Positions 16,831-29,352 of a DNA stretch of 35,574 bases are shown one piece after another. Position 1 is the stretch's first letter. Every line of letters starts with the position of its first letter. The stretch lies in contig DAIDBD010000040.1 in the NCBI GenBank assembly GCA_027310305.1, positions 1-35,574 of the forward strand. The letters run 5' to 3'. The notes below the pieces were generated by a model that saw only the letters and a list, made by a program, of their open reading frames with translations, was not told where the DNA came from and made no database searches. The stretch is from Herminiimonas sp. (lineage in GTDB: Bacteria; Pseudomonadota; Gammaproteobacteria; Burkholderiales; Burkholderiaceae_D). Made by a program: the position numbers and the translations under genes.

Positions 16831-17406
16831 ATGGAATTTCCGATGAACAGTGCAAAAAAGCTTTCCGAGCGCTTGATTAAGAAGTATCCGAATCGCCGCC
16901 TGTACGATACGCAAACCAGTTCTTACATCACGCTTACCGATGTGAAGCAACTGGTGCTGAACAACGAAGAATTTGCCGTCGTCGATGCGAAAACGGAAGA
17001 AGATCTGACGCGCAGCATCCTGCTGCAGATTATCCTGGAAGAAGAGTCAAACGGTTCGCCGATGTTTTCCAGCAGCGCCCTGTCGCAAATCATTCGGTAC
17101 TACGGCCATGCGATGCAGGGCATGATGGGATCGTATCTGGAAAAGAATATCCAGGCCTTCATCGATATCCAGAACAAGCTGACTGAAAACTCCAAGGGCC
17201 TGTATGAGGGCAAACCGTTCAGCCCGGAGATGTGGACCCAGTTCATGAGCGTGCAGGGACCGATGATGCAAGGCATGATGAGCAATTACATCGAGCAAAG
17301 CAAGAGCCTGTTCATTCAGATGCAGGAGCAAATGCAGAGCCAGACCAAGAACATGTTCGGCACGTTCCCGTTCGTGCCGCCGACGGTCGACAAATCGCAG
17401 AAATGA
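16831..17406 (+). CDS. phaR: Polyhydroxyalkanoate synthesis repressor PhaR
   Basis: DNA-binding regulator that also binds PHA granules; it represses phasin genes and its own gene until polymer accumulates. The 191 residues contain the PHB accumulation N-terminal DNA-binding domain (LIKKYPNRRLYDTQTSSYITLTDVKQLV, about residues 15-45) followed by the PHB_acc repeats (FSSSALSQIIRYYGHAMQGMMGSYLEKNI) and a Met/Gln-rich C-terminus. The start may be 16831 or the ATG at 16843 (MNSAKKLSER). Its location behind phaC is typical of Burkholderiales. Confidence 0.95.
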   Translation: MEFPMNSAKKLSERLIKKYPNRRLYDTQTSSYITLTDVKQLVLNNEEFAVVDAKTEEDLTRSILLQIILEEESNGSPMFSSSALSQIIRYYGHAMQGMMGSYLEKNIQAFIDIQNKLTENSKGLYEGKPFSPEMWTQFMSVQGPMMQGMMSNYIEQSKSLFIQMQEQMQSQTKNMFGTFPFVPPTVDKSQK

Positions 17407-17441
17407 CAAACCGGCAATAGCCGCCGCATCAGCCGCGCCGG

Positions 17442-17470
17442 GCTTGGAGCGGCAATGAAGGAGGTACAAT
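17442..17470 (+). promoter_or_regulatory. Possible rimO promoter
   Basis: TACAAT at 17465-17470 is a good -10, with TTGGAG at 17444-17449 as a -35 after a short 15-base spacer. It overlaps the hairpin described at 17458-17498. Confidence 0.3.
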
Positions 17471-17498
17471 AGCGGATTCGCTTTCGACCTCCTTTTTT
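17458..17498 (+). terminator. Terminator-like hairpin after phaR, abutting the rimO start
   Basis: AAGGAGGT (17458-17465) pairs perfectly with ACCTCCTT (17487-17494). Inside the loop AGCG/CGCT (17471-17482) adds a second short stem. T residues at 17493-17498 run to the rimO ATG at 17499. The 5' arm is a full Shine-Dalgarno sequence but is too far from the rimO start to serve it. Confidence 0.5.
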
Positions 17499-18872
17499 AT
17501 GTCCATTGATTCTCAGGCAAACCCTCAGGCAGTACCCAAAATCGGTTTCGTATCCCTCGGTTGCCCCAAGGCGCTGGTCGATTCAGAGCAAATTCTCACG
17601 CAGTTGCGCGCCGAAGGCTACGACACCGCCAAATCGTATGACGGCGCCGATCTTGTCATCGTCAATACCTGCGGATTCATCGATGCGGCGGTCCAGGAAT
17701 CGCTCGATGCGATCGGTGAAGCGCTGGCGGAAAACGGCAAGGTGATCGTCACCGGTTGCCTGGGTGCGAAAAAAGACGCGGCCGGCGACGACATTATCTT
17801 GAAAGTCCATCCGAAAGTGCTGGCCGTGACCGGCCCTCATGCGCTCGGCGAAGTCATGGATGCCGTTCATACGCATCTGCCCAAGCCGCATGCGCCATTC
17901 ATCGACCTGGTGCCGGCGCAAGGCATCAAGCTCACGCCGAAACATTACGCGTATCTGAAAATTTCCGAAGGTTGCAACCATCGTTGCAGCTTCTGCATCA
18001 TTCCGTCGATGCGCGGCGACCTGGTGTCGCGTCCGATTGCCGACGTGATGCTGGAAGCGGAAAATCTGTTCAAGGCAGGCGTCAAGGAGTTACTGGTCAT
18101 TTCGCAGGATACGAGCGCCTACGGCGTCGATGTGAAATTCCGCACGGGTTTCTGGAACGGCAAGCCGGTCAAGACGCACATGACCCAACTGGTCGGCGCG
18201 CTCGGCGAACTCGCCGCGCAATACGGCGCGTGGGTGCGCCTGCATTATGTGTATCCGTATCCGCATGTCGATGCAATCATCCCGATGATGAACGGCGGCA
18301 GCGTGGTGCCTTATCTGGACGTGCCGCTGCAGCATGCGCATCCGGATGTGCTGAAGCGCATGAAGCGGCCCGCCAACGGCGAAAAGAACATCGAGCGGAT
18401 TCAGGCCTGGCGCGCGATGTGCCCCGACATCACGATACGCTCGACTTTCATCGCCGGCTTTCCCGGCGAGACCGAGGAAGAGTTCCGCTATCTGCTCGAT
18501 TTTCTGGAAGAAGCGCAAATCGACCGTCTCGGCTGCTTCGCCTATTCGCCGGTGGAAGGCGCTACCGCGAATGCGCTGGAAAATGCGGTGCCGGCGGAGT
18601 TGCGCGAAGAGCGCCGCGGCCGCGTGATGCAATTGCAGGAAACCATTTCGAAGAAGCGATTGCAGGCAAAGGTCGGCAAAACCATTCGGGTGCTGATCGA
18701 TGAAGTCAAGCGCGATGGCGGTGTCGCGCGTTCGGTGGCCGACGCGCCTGAAATCGATGGCGTGGTCTACGTGAAACCGCCGTATGAACCGCACAGGAAA
18801 CTGAAGGTCGGGGAGTTTTTCGATGTGACCGTGACGGCCGCCGATGCCCATGATTTGTGGGCGAAGGCATGA
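17499..18872 (+). CDS. rimO: Ribosomal protein uS12 methylthiotransferase RimO
   Basis: Radical-SAM enzyme that adds a methylthio group to the beta-carbon of an Asp in ribosomal protein S12. The 457 residues show the full layout: an N-terminal UPF0004 domain with three cluster cysteines ([29 protein letters not shown]), the radical-SAM domain with [15 protein letters not shown], and a C-terminal TRAM domain ([29 protein letters not shown]). [12 protein letters not shown] separates it from the tRNA enzyme MiaB. The ATG at 17499 lies just before the conserved [12 protein letters not shown] and has no good ribosome site, only a pyrimidine-rich stretch. Confidence 0.97.
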   Translation: MSIDSQANPQAVPKIGFVSLGCPKALVDSEQILTQLRAEGYDTAKSYDGADLVIVNTCGFIDAAVQESLDAIGEALAENGKVIVTGCLGAKKDAAGDDIILKVHPKVLAVTGPHALGEVMDAVHTHLPKPHAPFIDLVPAQGIKLTPKHYAYLKISEGCNHRCSFCIIPSMRGDLVSRPIADVMLEAENLFKAGVKELLVISQDTSAYGVDVKFRTGFWNGKPVKTHMTQLVGALGELAAQYGAWVRLHYVYPYPHVDAIIPMMNGGSVVPYLDVPLQHAHPDVLKRMKRPANGEKNIERIQAWRAMCPDITIRSTFIAGFPGETEEEFRYLLDFLEEAQIDRLGCFAYSPVEGATANALENAVPAELREERRGRVMQLQETISKKRLQAKVGKTIRVLIDEVKRDGGVARSVADAPEIDGVVYVKPPYEPHRKLKVGEFFDVTVTAADAHDLWAKA

Positions 18873-19052
18873 TGCGGATATTGTCCGGTTCGATCCTGGC
18901 GATGCTCGCGTTCGCATCCGGCGCGGCACGGGCGGCGGGCAACGATGCTCAGTGCCGGCTGTCCCTGCCGGCTCGTCTTCGACACGGTCGAAAACAAAGC
19001 CCGTTCGGCTAAAGCCGCTCAAGCCATAGCGGAGACGCTGCGTGACCGATAA
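18869..19052 (+). pseudogene. Small exported protein, apparently frameshifted
   Basis: An ATG at 18869 overlaps the rimO stop. The frame starts with a signal-peptide-like sequence ([21 protein letters not shown]) and stops at 19012 after 47 residues. From about 18955 a different frame continues as SAGCPCRLVFDTVENKAR and onward, ending with TAA at 19050-19052, which overlaps the metC GTG start. Joined by one frameshift, the two pieces would make a small secreted protein of about 60 residues placed neatly between rimO and metC. No known family is recognised. The alternative is that 18965-19030 is a repeat-like intergenic sequence (TTCGACACGGTCGAA, CCCGTTCGG) that only resembles coding DNA. Confidence 0.4.
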
Positions 19053-20214
19053 AAAATCATTTCAGACCGCACTCATCCATAGCGACTATGCGCCGCCGGA
19101 TGGATTCGCTGCATTCCCGGCTGCGATTCACCATGCGTCGACCGTGCTGTTCAAGAATGTGGCGGCGATGCGCTCGCGCAACTGGCAGGATAAAACAGCC
19201 TATACCTACGGCTTGCACGGCACGCCGACCACGTTCACGCTGGAAGCCAGGCTGGCGCAGATAGAAGACGGCAAGCATTGCCTGCTGGCTCCGAGCGGCC
19301 TGGCGGCGATTGCGATGATCGATTTCGCATTGCTCAAAAGCGGCGACGATGTGCTGATACCGGAAAACGCATATAACCCGAATCGCGAACTGGGCAACTG
19401 GCTGACGCGCGATTTCGGCATTGCCGTGCGTTTCTATGATCCGTTGATCGGCGCGGGCATCGCCGATCTGATCCGGCCGAATACCCGATTGATCTGGACC
19501 GAAGCGCCGGGCTCGGTATCGATGGAAGTACCCGATATTCCGGCGATCTGCCGTGCCGCGCATGACAAGGGCGCGCTGGTCGCCATCGACAATACCTGGT
19601 CGGCCGGCATTGCATTTCGCGCGTTCGAGCATGGCGTCGACATTGTGATGCAGGCATTGACCAAGTACCAGTCCGGCGGTTCGGACGTCCTGATGGGCGC
19701 GGTCATCACGCGCGACCAGGCATTGAATCATCGTATCGAATTAGCCCACATGCGCTTGGGTTTCGGCGTCAGCGTCGAGGATGCCTACCTGGTGCTGCGC
19801 GGCTTGCCGACGATGAAATTGCGCTTCGATGCGCACGACGCAGGCGCGCGCAAGGTCGCAACATGGCTGAAGGGGCGGCCGGAAATTGCAACGGTACTGC
19901 ATCCGGCGTTTCCCGACTGTCCGGGACACGACCACTGGAAACGCGATTTCAGCGGCGCCGGCGGATTGTTTTCGGTGCTATTCGGCGAACGCTATTCGGA
20001 AGCGCAAACCGATCGCTTCATCGATCATCTCAAGCTCTTCAAGATCGGCTTCAGCTGGGGCGGCGCCAACAGCTTGTGCGTGCCGTACCGGATTCAGGCG
20101 ATGCGAAACGGCTGGAGCGGGCAAGGCCAGTTGGTCCGTTTCAATATCGGCCTGGAAGATCCGCTGGATTTGATAGGCGATATCGAGCAGGCGCTGGCAG
20201 TGCTGCAATCCTGA
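19042..20214 (+). CDS. metC: Cystathionine beta-lyase
   Basis: PLP enzyme of the Cys/Met-metabolism family that splits cystathionine to homocysteine, pyruvate and ammonia in methionine synthesis. The 390 residues start with GTG at 19042. Visible motifs are YTYGLHGTPTTFTLEARLA, GLAAIAMIDFALLKSGDDVLIPENAY, AIDNTWSAG and the PLP lysine K208 in QALTKYQSGGSDVLMG. The TPTT and SAGIAF details fit the proteobacterial cystathionine beta-lyase branch better than gamma-synthases. Convergent with the EAL-domain gene, 18 bases apart, with no strong terminator between them. Confidence 0.92.
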   Translation: MTDKKSFQTALIHSDYAPPDGFAAFPAAIHHASTVLFKNVAAMRSRNWQDKTAYTYGLHGTPTTFTLEARLAQIEDGKHCLLAPSGLAAIAMIDFALLKSGDDVLIPENAYNPNRELGNWLTRDFGIAVRFYDPLIGAGIADLIRPNTRLIWTEAPGSVSMEVPDIPAICRAAHDKGALVAIDNTWSAGIAFRAFEHGVDIVMQALTKYQSGGSDVLMGAVITRDQALNHRIELAHMRLGFGVSVEDAYLVLRGLPTMKLRFDAHDAGARKVATWLKGRPEIATVLHPAFPDCPGHDHWKRDFSGAGGLFSVLFGERYSEAQTDRFIDHLKLFKIGFSWGGANSLCVPYRIQAMRNGWSGQGQLVRFNIGLEDPLDLIGDIEQALAVLQS

Positions 20215-20232
20215 AGATTTTTCAGGCAGCGG

Positions 20233-22992
20233 TCAGCTTGCAATGGCCAGCGAGACTTCCGTGTTTTTCCGCAGCAGCTTGGCGAAGTCGCTCGCCGGGA
20301 TCGGTCTGCTGAAATAGTAGCCCTGAATTTCGTCGCATCCGCGGCTGCGCAAAAACTGCAATTGCTCCAGCGCTTCCACGCCTTCCGCCACCACGATGAT
20401 CTTCAGGCTTTTTCCCATCGCGATAATGGCATCGGCTATCGCTTCGTCGGCCTGGTCGCCCGGGATGTCGGTGATGAACGAGCGGTCGATCTTGATGATG
20501 TCGATCGGGAACTGCTTCAAATGCGACAGCGATGAATAGCCGATGCCGAAATCATCGATCGCGATATGAATGCCCATCGCCTTGAGCCCGGCCAGCACCT
20601 CGATCGTCTTGTCGGTGTTATGCATCATCATGCTCTCGGTGATTTCAAGTTCCAGCAGCGTCGGATCCATGCCGACCTCTCTCAGCGTGCTTTCCACGTC
20701 GCTCAGCAGATTGTCATCGACAAACTGGCGCGCCGACAAATTCACCGCAATGCGCAATGCCGGCAAGCCTTGCTTCTGCCATGCGCGGTTCTGGGTACAT
20801 GCCTCCTTGAGCACCCATTTCGTCAGCGGTACGATGAGCCCGGTTTCTTCGGCAAGCGGAATGAAATGCTCGGGATGCATCAGGCCGAGTTCCGGATGCT
20901 GCCAGCGCGCCAGCACTTCAACGCCGGTGATGCGTCCGGTCTGCGCATCCACCTTGGCCTGGTAATGCAAAAGCAGCTCATCGCGCTCCAGCGCGCGGCG
21001 CAGGTTCGATTCAAGCGTCAGTTGTGCGGTCGAATGCAAATCCATATGGGCCGAATAGAACTGGAAATTATTCTTGCCGGCGGCCTTGGCGCGATACATG
21101 GCGACATCGGCATGCTTCATCAGGGAAAATTCATCCCGGCCGTCTTCCGGAAATGTGCTGATGCCGATGCTTGCCGTGATGTGGATCAGTTGACCGTCGA
21201 GCGGATATTCCTTCACCAGCGATGAAAGAATCTGCCGTGCAACCTGGCTGACATGAGACAGGTCGGTGACTTCCTCGAGCAGCACCACAAATTCATCGCC
21301 GCCAAGGCGCGCAACCAGATCGCCCTCGCGCAACGATGCCGTCAGGCGCCGCGCCATTTCCTGCAGCAACCGATCGCCGGCATCGTGTCCGAGCGTGTCG
21401 TTGATATTCTTGAAGCGGTCGAGATCGATGAACAGAACGGCCAATCCCTTGTAATAGCGGCGTGCCTGTATCATCGCGTGGCTCAGATGGCGATTGAACA
21501 TGGCCCGGTTCGGCAGGTCGGTCAGCGGATCGTGATAGGCCAGATGCTGGATGTGATCCTGCAATTCCTTGCGCTCGGTGACATCCCGCGCCAGCGACAG
21601 CAGATGCTGGTGCCCGTCGATTTCGATCGGGCCGATACGGATCTCGACCGGAAACACCGTGCCGTCCTTGTGCCGATGGCGGCTTTCCAGTGCAATCGGC
21701 GACCTGGACGTGATCGGGCCCAGCAAGCTTTTCAGTTTATTGATCGACAGGTCGACATCGATATCGGCCAGGCTCATGTTCAACAACTCGCTTCGGGTGT
21801 AGCCGAGACAGTCGCAGCCGCTCTGGTTGACGTCGATGAACCGGCCTTCGAAGTCGTGCACGTAAAAGCTGTCCGAAGCCTGTTCCACCAAAGCGCGGAA
21901 ATGCGCCTCGCTTTCACGCAATGCGGCTTCCGCCTGCTCGCGCTGGAAGAACTGCCCGATATGGCGGCCGATGAAATGCGCGCTGCGCAGCATTTCCGGG
22001 TCCGCCTGCTGAGGCTGCGCGGCGAACAACTCCATGATGCCGAGGATTTCGCCGCCGGCTTCGATCGGAAACGCAAAGGCGGCATGCAAGCCCGCCGTGC
22101 GGGCCGCCGCGGCGCGGGGAAAATCGGTATCTTGCGTCACGTCTGCAATCCAGATCGGTTCGCCGTGCCTGAGCGTGCGTCCGATCAGGCCGGCGCATCC
22201 GGAAACGGGCACCAACTGCTTCGTCATGCGAAAAAATTCCTCGATCTGCGGCTGCGGCAAAGACCAGACGGCATTCCGCTTGAAGATCGATTCCGCCTTG
22301 TCCATTGTCCACAATGCACCGCAGACCCAGCCGAGCGTTTCGCTGATGGTCTGGATAATTTCCGGAATCACTTCCGCCGGCGAATCGGATTCGGCGAGCA
22401 GGCGGGTGACGGTGTGTTCCATCGACTGCCGCAGTTCGACCAGCTTGCGCCGCGTGACATCCATGATGGTGCCGTGCAGGCGGCTCACCATGCCATGGGT
22501 ATCCTTGACCGGCTGCCCGATCACGCGAACCCAGCGGGTTTCTCCGCGTTGCACGATCAGGCGGAATTCTAGTTCGAAATCCCTGCCGTCATGCAGCGCG
22601 GCATCGACCCGGTCCTTCAGAAAGACGCGATCGTCCTTGTGAACATGCTGCGACAATTCCCGATAGCTCAGCGAGGGCGAGGAGGGCGGCAGTCCGGCGA
22701 TGCGGAAGCATTCTTCAGACCATAATCCTTTTTGCTCGACATGGTTGAATGACCAGTGTCCCAGTCCGGCGATGCGTTGCGCCGCTTCGAGACGGCTGTA
22801 CAGATCCTGAATTTCGCGCGACGAAATTTCCTGGGAACGTTCGACCAGATAGCGTTCCTGATCCGCCTCGGTGTAAGCGCGATTGACGCACTCGAGAAAC
22901 CGGACCCATTGTTCTGCGGTAAGCGGTTGTTCGATGTTGTCGGCACCTAGCCGTCTAAGCTGCCGCCGCAGCAGATTATGATTGACTGGCAT
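20233..22992 (-). CDS. Cyclic di-GMP turnover protein: PAS-GAF-PAS-GGDEF-EAL
   Basis: Predicted bifunctional diguanylate cyclase/phosphodiesterase of 919 residues. Order: an N-terminal helical region (1-70), PAS with PAC (about 72-185, ending in GTIMDVTRRKLVE), GAF (about 190-360), PAS (about 365-490, ending in LARDVTERKELQ), GGDEF (about 495-655) and EAL (about 670-915). The GGDEF signature is intact (LGGDEF, residues 564-568) and the EAL signature is EVLAR at 692-696, with DDFGIGYSSL and EGVE also conserved, so both activities are possible. No membrane segment or signal peptide is visible; sensing is probably cytoplasmic. It starts three bases after the FIST gene stop, so both are one transcript and probably one sensory pathway. 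Confidence 0.93.
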   Translation of the reverse strand: MPVNHNLLRRQLRRLGADNIEQPLTAEQWVRFLECVNRAYTEADQERYLVERSQEISSREIQDLYSRLEAAQRIAGLGHWSFNHVEQKGLWSEECFRIAGLPPSSPSLSYRELSQHVHKDDRVFLKDRVDAALHDGRDFELEFRLIVQRGETRWVRVIGQPVKDTHGMVSRLHGTIMDVTRRKLVELRQSMEHTVTRLLAESDSPAEVIPEIIQTISETLGWVCGALWTMDKAESIFKRNAVWSLPQPQIEEFFRMTKQLVPVSGCAGLIGRTLRHGEPIWIADVTQDTDFPRAAAARTAGLHAAFAFPIEAGGEILGIMELFAAQPQQADPEMLRSAHFIGRHIGQFFQREQAEAALRESEAHFRALVEQASDSFYVHDFEGRFIDVNQSGCDCLGYTRSELLNMSLADIDVDLSINKLKSLLGPITSRSPIALESRHRHKDGTVFPVEIRIGPIEIDGHQHLLSLARDVTERKELQDHIQHLAYHDPLTDLPNRAMFNRHLSHAMIQARRYYKGLAVLFIDLDRFKNINDTLGHDAGDRLLQEMARRLTASLREGDLVARLGGDEFVVLLEEVTDLSHVSQVARQILSSLVKEYPLDGQLIHITASIGISTFPEDGRDEFSLMKHADVAMYRAKAAGKNNFQFYSAHMDLHSTAQLTLESNLRRALERDELLLHYQAKVDAQTGRITGVEVLARWQHPELGLMHPEHFIPLAEETGLIVPLTKWVLKEACTQNRAWQKQGLPALRIAVNLSARQFVDDNLLSDVESTLREVGMDPTLLELEITESMMMHNTDKTIEVLAGLKAMGIHIAIDDFGIGYSSLSHLKQFPIDIIKIDRSFITDIPGDQADEAIADAIIAMGKSLKIIVVAEGVEALEQLQFLRSRGCDEIQGYYFSRPIPASDFAKLLRKNTEVSLAIAS

Positions 22993-22995
22993 GCG

Positions 22996-24189
22996 TCAGA
23001 CCTCGGAAATGGTGGTGAGTGTCATGGTCTGGTTATGGAATTCGCAAGGTCCGTTCTGATCCGCCAAAAAGACTTCCCTGGCGGCGGTATTTTCTTTATT
23101 GCCATTCGAGATGCAGGGCGAGATTTCTCCGTAAGAATAAAATCCGATTTGTTCCGCGCCTTCCGGCAAATTGTGGAGCGTGATTTCGGTTTCTTCCTCG
23201 GTGCGCTCCCCCAATACCAGCCGCCTTCCCACGCAACTGATCGCCACCGCCAGCACCGGGCCGGCAATCGCCATGTGGTCCCTTGCCTGATCGGCCGCCT
23301 GGCTCGCACCGTTGCACAAGCGGTCGAAATTGGCCCGCATCAGTTGCGCGATATAGCCTTTCGGTATGTCTCCTGCGAAAGTCATCGATTGACTGGCTTC
23401 ATCGACCGCGAGAATGGTACGCACCAGTTGGCGGGAATCCGTCGCATCCTGCCGGATCGACAAGGGAAACAGCAGTCCGGTGGCAGGCAAGCCGGCTGCG
23501 CGTTCTCCGAGATATTCCTTGTACAGTGCCAGTGCCGGCCGGCCGTCAAGTTCATGCAGGATATTGCCCTGCGAACGGGTGACGCGCCGCTCCGGGCCGA
23601 AGCTGTCCCAGCCGCCGCGCGAGCCATGGGTAATCTGCAAGCTGTCGCCGTAAAAACCGGTGGCGGTAATGACGCCGGCTTCGGGTTTGCCGTCGCGGAT
23701 GACCCAGGTACGTTGAAAACGATCGCCGTCGGCGGCAAGTCCGCCGGTTACCACGACCTCTGGCGGCAATACCGAATTGAAGCCTTTCACTAGTTCGCTG
23801 CCGTTGACATGCAATCCGTCGGACAATATGAAAACGCTGCACAGATCGTCCCGATCGAGTTGCTTGGCAAGCTGCTCGCCGGCGGCCAGGGAATCCGAGG
23901 ATTGGTCGATTTTTACCGAAGCAACGGCAATGCTGCTGCGCTCGAACTGAAGAACGGCTACCGAGAGGCTGCCATCGTTGATGAAGGGGCCGGCAATCTC
24001 GCCGGCGGTTGAGCAGCCGATCAGGCTTGATGTCGGATAGGCATTCGCCAACTCGGCCAGCGCAGCGGGGTGCTCGATATATTCCGGCGCTGCAAACACG
24101 ATCACCAAGGTTCGTTCTGAATCGAGGGAGGGAAATTCGCTGACCGACCAGCGATTGCGAGGTTCAAAAGAAAAAGTGCTTAATTTCAT
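22996..24189 (-). CDS. FIST-domain sensory protein (FIST N and FIST C)
   Basis: Protein of 397 residues made of FIST_N (about 25-215; SLIGCSTAGEIAG, GGLAADGDRFQRTWV) and FIST_C (about 220-365; RPALALYKEYLGE, PKGYIAQLMRANFDRL), ending with the typical FYSYGEISPC signature. FIST domains are proposed to bind small ligands such as amino acids and to pass the signal to attached or neighbouring output modules. Here the output is the GGDEF-EAL protein, three bases downstream, so the pair should link ligand level to c-di-GMP. The N-terminus starts within the domain without a signal peptide. The ligand is unknown. Confidence 0.9.
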   Translation of the reverse strand: MKLSTFSFEPRNRWSVSEFPSLDSERTLVIVFAAPEYIEHPAALAELANAYPTSSLIGCSTAGEIAGPFINDGSLSVAVLQFERSSIAVASVKIDQSSDSLAAGEQLAKQLDRDDLCSVFILSDGLHVNGSELVKGFNSVLPPEVVVTGGLAADGDRFQRTWVIRDGKPEAGVITATGFYGDSLQITHGSRGGWDSFGPERRVTRSQGNILHELDGRPALALYKEYLGERAAGLPATGLLFPLSIRQDATDSRQLVRTILAVDEASQSMTFAGDIPKGYIAQLMRANFDRLCNGASQAADQARDHMAIAGPVLAVAISCVGRRLVLGERTEEETEITLHNLPEGAEQIGFYSYGEISPCISNGNKENTAAREVFLADQNGPCEFHNQTMTLTTISEV

Positions 24190-24399
24190 GTCTGCCCGTT
24201 TACGAATCGCCGTATCGGCATTTCAAGTCGAGGACGAATTATTTTTTAAATCGGCAATATTCGAGCCGGCCCGATTGCCGGCGGGCGGTATTGACGTTTG
24301 CAGCAGGTTACACGGAATCGGCGCAAATAACGCGGATATGCGGCATTCAATTTGGCAAATTGGCGTCATTCCGATTCAAGATTGCCGAGATGAAACTTA

Positions 24400-24762
24400 T
24401 TAGGTCGGCATCGGCTTGTTGTCGTTGAGGTCCAGCAGACCTTTGATGAGGCGATACGCTTTCCAAATCCATGCGCCGACCCATGTTGCCCAGGCGAGCG
24501 GAATGCCGATAATGGTCACGAATAGCACACCGCCCAAAATCATCCAGAACAGATACCACCAGAACGACCGGATTTGCCAGTTATGGTGGCTGTAAACGAA
24601 GGTGCCTTGCGCATCGGCGCGTTTGACATAACTGATGATGAGCGGAATCCATGAGAAGGCTCCCATTGAGAACACCAGGCTGGCGCCGTGAAACAGATAT
24701 AGCCACCATGCAAGGTTTTTGCGCGACTGCAACTGATGATCGAAGACGAGTTCCTGGGCCAT
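24400..24762 (-). CDS. DUF4870-like small membrane protein
   Basis: Integral membrane protein of 120 residues with three hydrophobic segments: about residues 19-44 (WWLYLFHGASLVFSMGAFSWIPLIIS), 66-85 (SFWWYLFWMILGGVLFVTII) and 86-102. The short HHNWQIRSFWW segment and the overall layout recall DUF4870/Tic20-like proteins. Its function is not known. It follows serB on the same strand after a 63-base gap. The 210 bases downstream, before the FIST gene, hold a GCCGGC-CCGATT-GCCGGC hairpin but no T-run. Confidence 0.78.
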   Translation of the reverse strand: MAQELVFDHQLQSRKNLAWWLYLFHGASLVFSMGAFSWIPLIISYVKRADAQGTFVYSHHNWQIRSFWWYLFWMILGGVLFVTIIGIPLAWATWVGAWIWKAYRLIKGLLDLNDNKPMPT

Positions 24763-24825
24763 GCCGACTCCTTGTGCAATGCAATTGTTGGATCAGCGCT
24801 CGGTAAGGAGAGCCAGTGTGAAAAA

Positions 24826-25671
24826 TTATTTTTCGAACAGGTTCAGGATGCCATCCAGGCCGACAAAATTCAAGGCAACGTCGGCTTGCGCGCGCACGAT
24901 CGGCTTGGCGCGGAACGCGACCGACAAGCCGGCAATGCGCATCATTTCAAGATCGTTCGCGCCATCTCCCATCACGATTGCTTGCCGCGGATGAATGCCC
25001 AGTTCGGCGCAGACGCGTTCTACCGTGCGCTTTTTTTCAACTGCATCGACAATGCCACCTGCCACCCGTCCGGTGAGCTTGCCGTCGATGACTTCCAGCA
25101 CATTGGAATGCGTGTAATCCAGGCCCAGCCTGGTTTTCATCCGGTCGGTGAAAAAAGTGAATCCGCCGGAGACGAGCAGCGTCTTCAAGCCTGCCGCTTT
25201 CACCGCAGCCAGCATTGTTTCCGCGCCGGGCGACAGCCGCAACCGCTCATCGTAGACGCGCTGCAATGCCGACGCTTCCAGTCCTTTCAATAACGCGACG
25301 CGGCGCGTCAGGCTTTCGCGAAATTCGATTTCGCCGCGCATCGCCGCTTCGGTAATCTCCGCGACCTGCGGCTTCAAGCCTTGCATGTCCGCTATTTCAT
25401 CGATGCATTCGATCGTGATCAGCGTGGAATCCATGTCCATCGTGATCAGTTTGAAATCGGCCAATTTCCGTCCCGCCGCAATGAAGGTGCAGTCCAGCCC
25501 GGCAGCGATGCATGCGGCATCGATTCGGATTTTCAGCGCATCCGAACAGGCGGCCTCTTCGCAACGGTAAGCATGCGCATGAATCGGGATGATGCGCTGC
25601 GCATTTGCCAGCACGGCAATATGATCGATGGTCTGTCGGTCGGTCGAAAGGCCTTGCAAAATCAGGTTCAT
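24826..25671 (-). CDS. serB: Phosphoserine phosphatase SerB
   Basis: Last enzyme of serine biosynthesis, hydrolysing O-phospho-L-serine. The 281 residues comprise an ACT-like N-terminal part (1-70) and a HAD phosphatase domain. HAD motif I is ITMDMDSTLI with the nucleophilic Asp, motif II LLVSGGFTFF, motif III the Lys in KKRTVERV, and motif IV VMGDGANDLEMM. FRAKPIVRAQAD is the typical SerB C-terminal motif. It lies 47 bases behind mfd on the same strand and may be transcribed with it, an arrangement seen in other betaproteobacteria. Confidence 0.95.
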   Translation of the reverse strand: MNLILQGLSTDRQTIDHIAVLANAQRIIPIHAHAYRCEEAACSDALKIRIDAACIAAGLDCTFIAAGRKLADFKLITMDMDSTLITIECIDEIADMQGLKPQVAEITEAAMRGEIEFRESLTRRVALLKGLEASALQRVYDERLRLSPGAETMLAAVKAAGLKTLLVSGGFTFFTDRMKTRLGLDYTHSNVLEVIDGKLTGRVAGGIVDAVEKKRTVERVCAELGIHPRQAIVMGDGANDLEMMRIAGLSVAFRAKPIVRAQADVALNFVGLDGILNLFEK

Positions 25672-25718
25672 TATCTTGTCGAGTGTATTGATTTTTTGAG
25701 CAATTTTAATGACTCTAA

Positions 25719-29157
<3,439 letters not shown>

Positions 29158-29165
<8 letters not shown>

Positions 29166-29191
29166 TGAGTAACGACATCTGAAATGTCATT
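29158..29191. repeat. Inverted repeat over the mfd start codon
   Basis: AATGACATT (29158-29166) and AATGTCATT (29183-29191) are perfect 9-base complements with a 16-base loop. In the mfd mRNA the 3' arm contains the start codon, so the stem could hide the initiation site. Confidence 0.6.
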
Positions 29192-29221
29192 GTGCGTCGA
29201 ATCGGCTGGACACAGCTTGAT

Positions 29222-29250
29222 TTGACAGTGAAAAATTATGATGCGATTAT
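29222..29250 (+). promoter_or_regulatory. Putative ispD-ispF promoter
   Basis: A consensus -35 TTGACA at 29222-29227 is followed by a 17-base spacer and GATTAT at 29245-29250. This predicts a leader of about 96 bases before the ispD ATG. The same AT-rich segment read on the minus strand offers TATAAT (29246-29251) for mfd, so the divergent promoters may overlap. Confidence 0.55.
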
Positions 29251-29352
29251 AAACCAACCCCTCCGCATGACCGATCGGGGGAGATGCATTGCGGTTTGAA
29301 TCCATCGCCGGCAATTCAGCCTTTCCACCGTAAATTTCCAATTCAACACAAC

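Noticed and set aside
21253-22572. 439-codon open frame opposite the GGDEF-EAL gene
   Set aside because: Antisense to intact PAS, GAF and GGDEF domains; no recognisable domain; composition of a shadow frame.
24190-24399. Possible small gene between the FIST and DUF4870-like genes
   Set aside because: A plus-strand frame of 82 codons crosses both gene ends and lacks a ribosome site and any motif; only a GCCGGC hairpin is visible.
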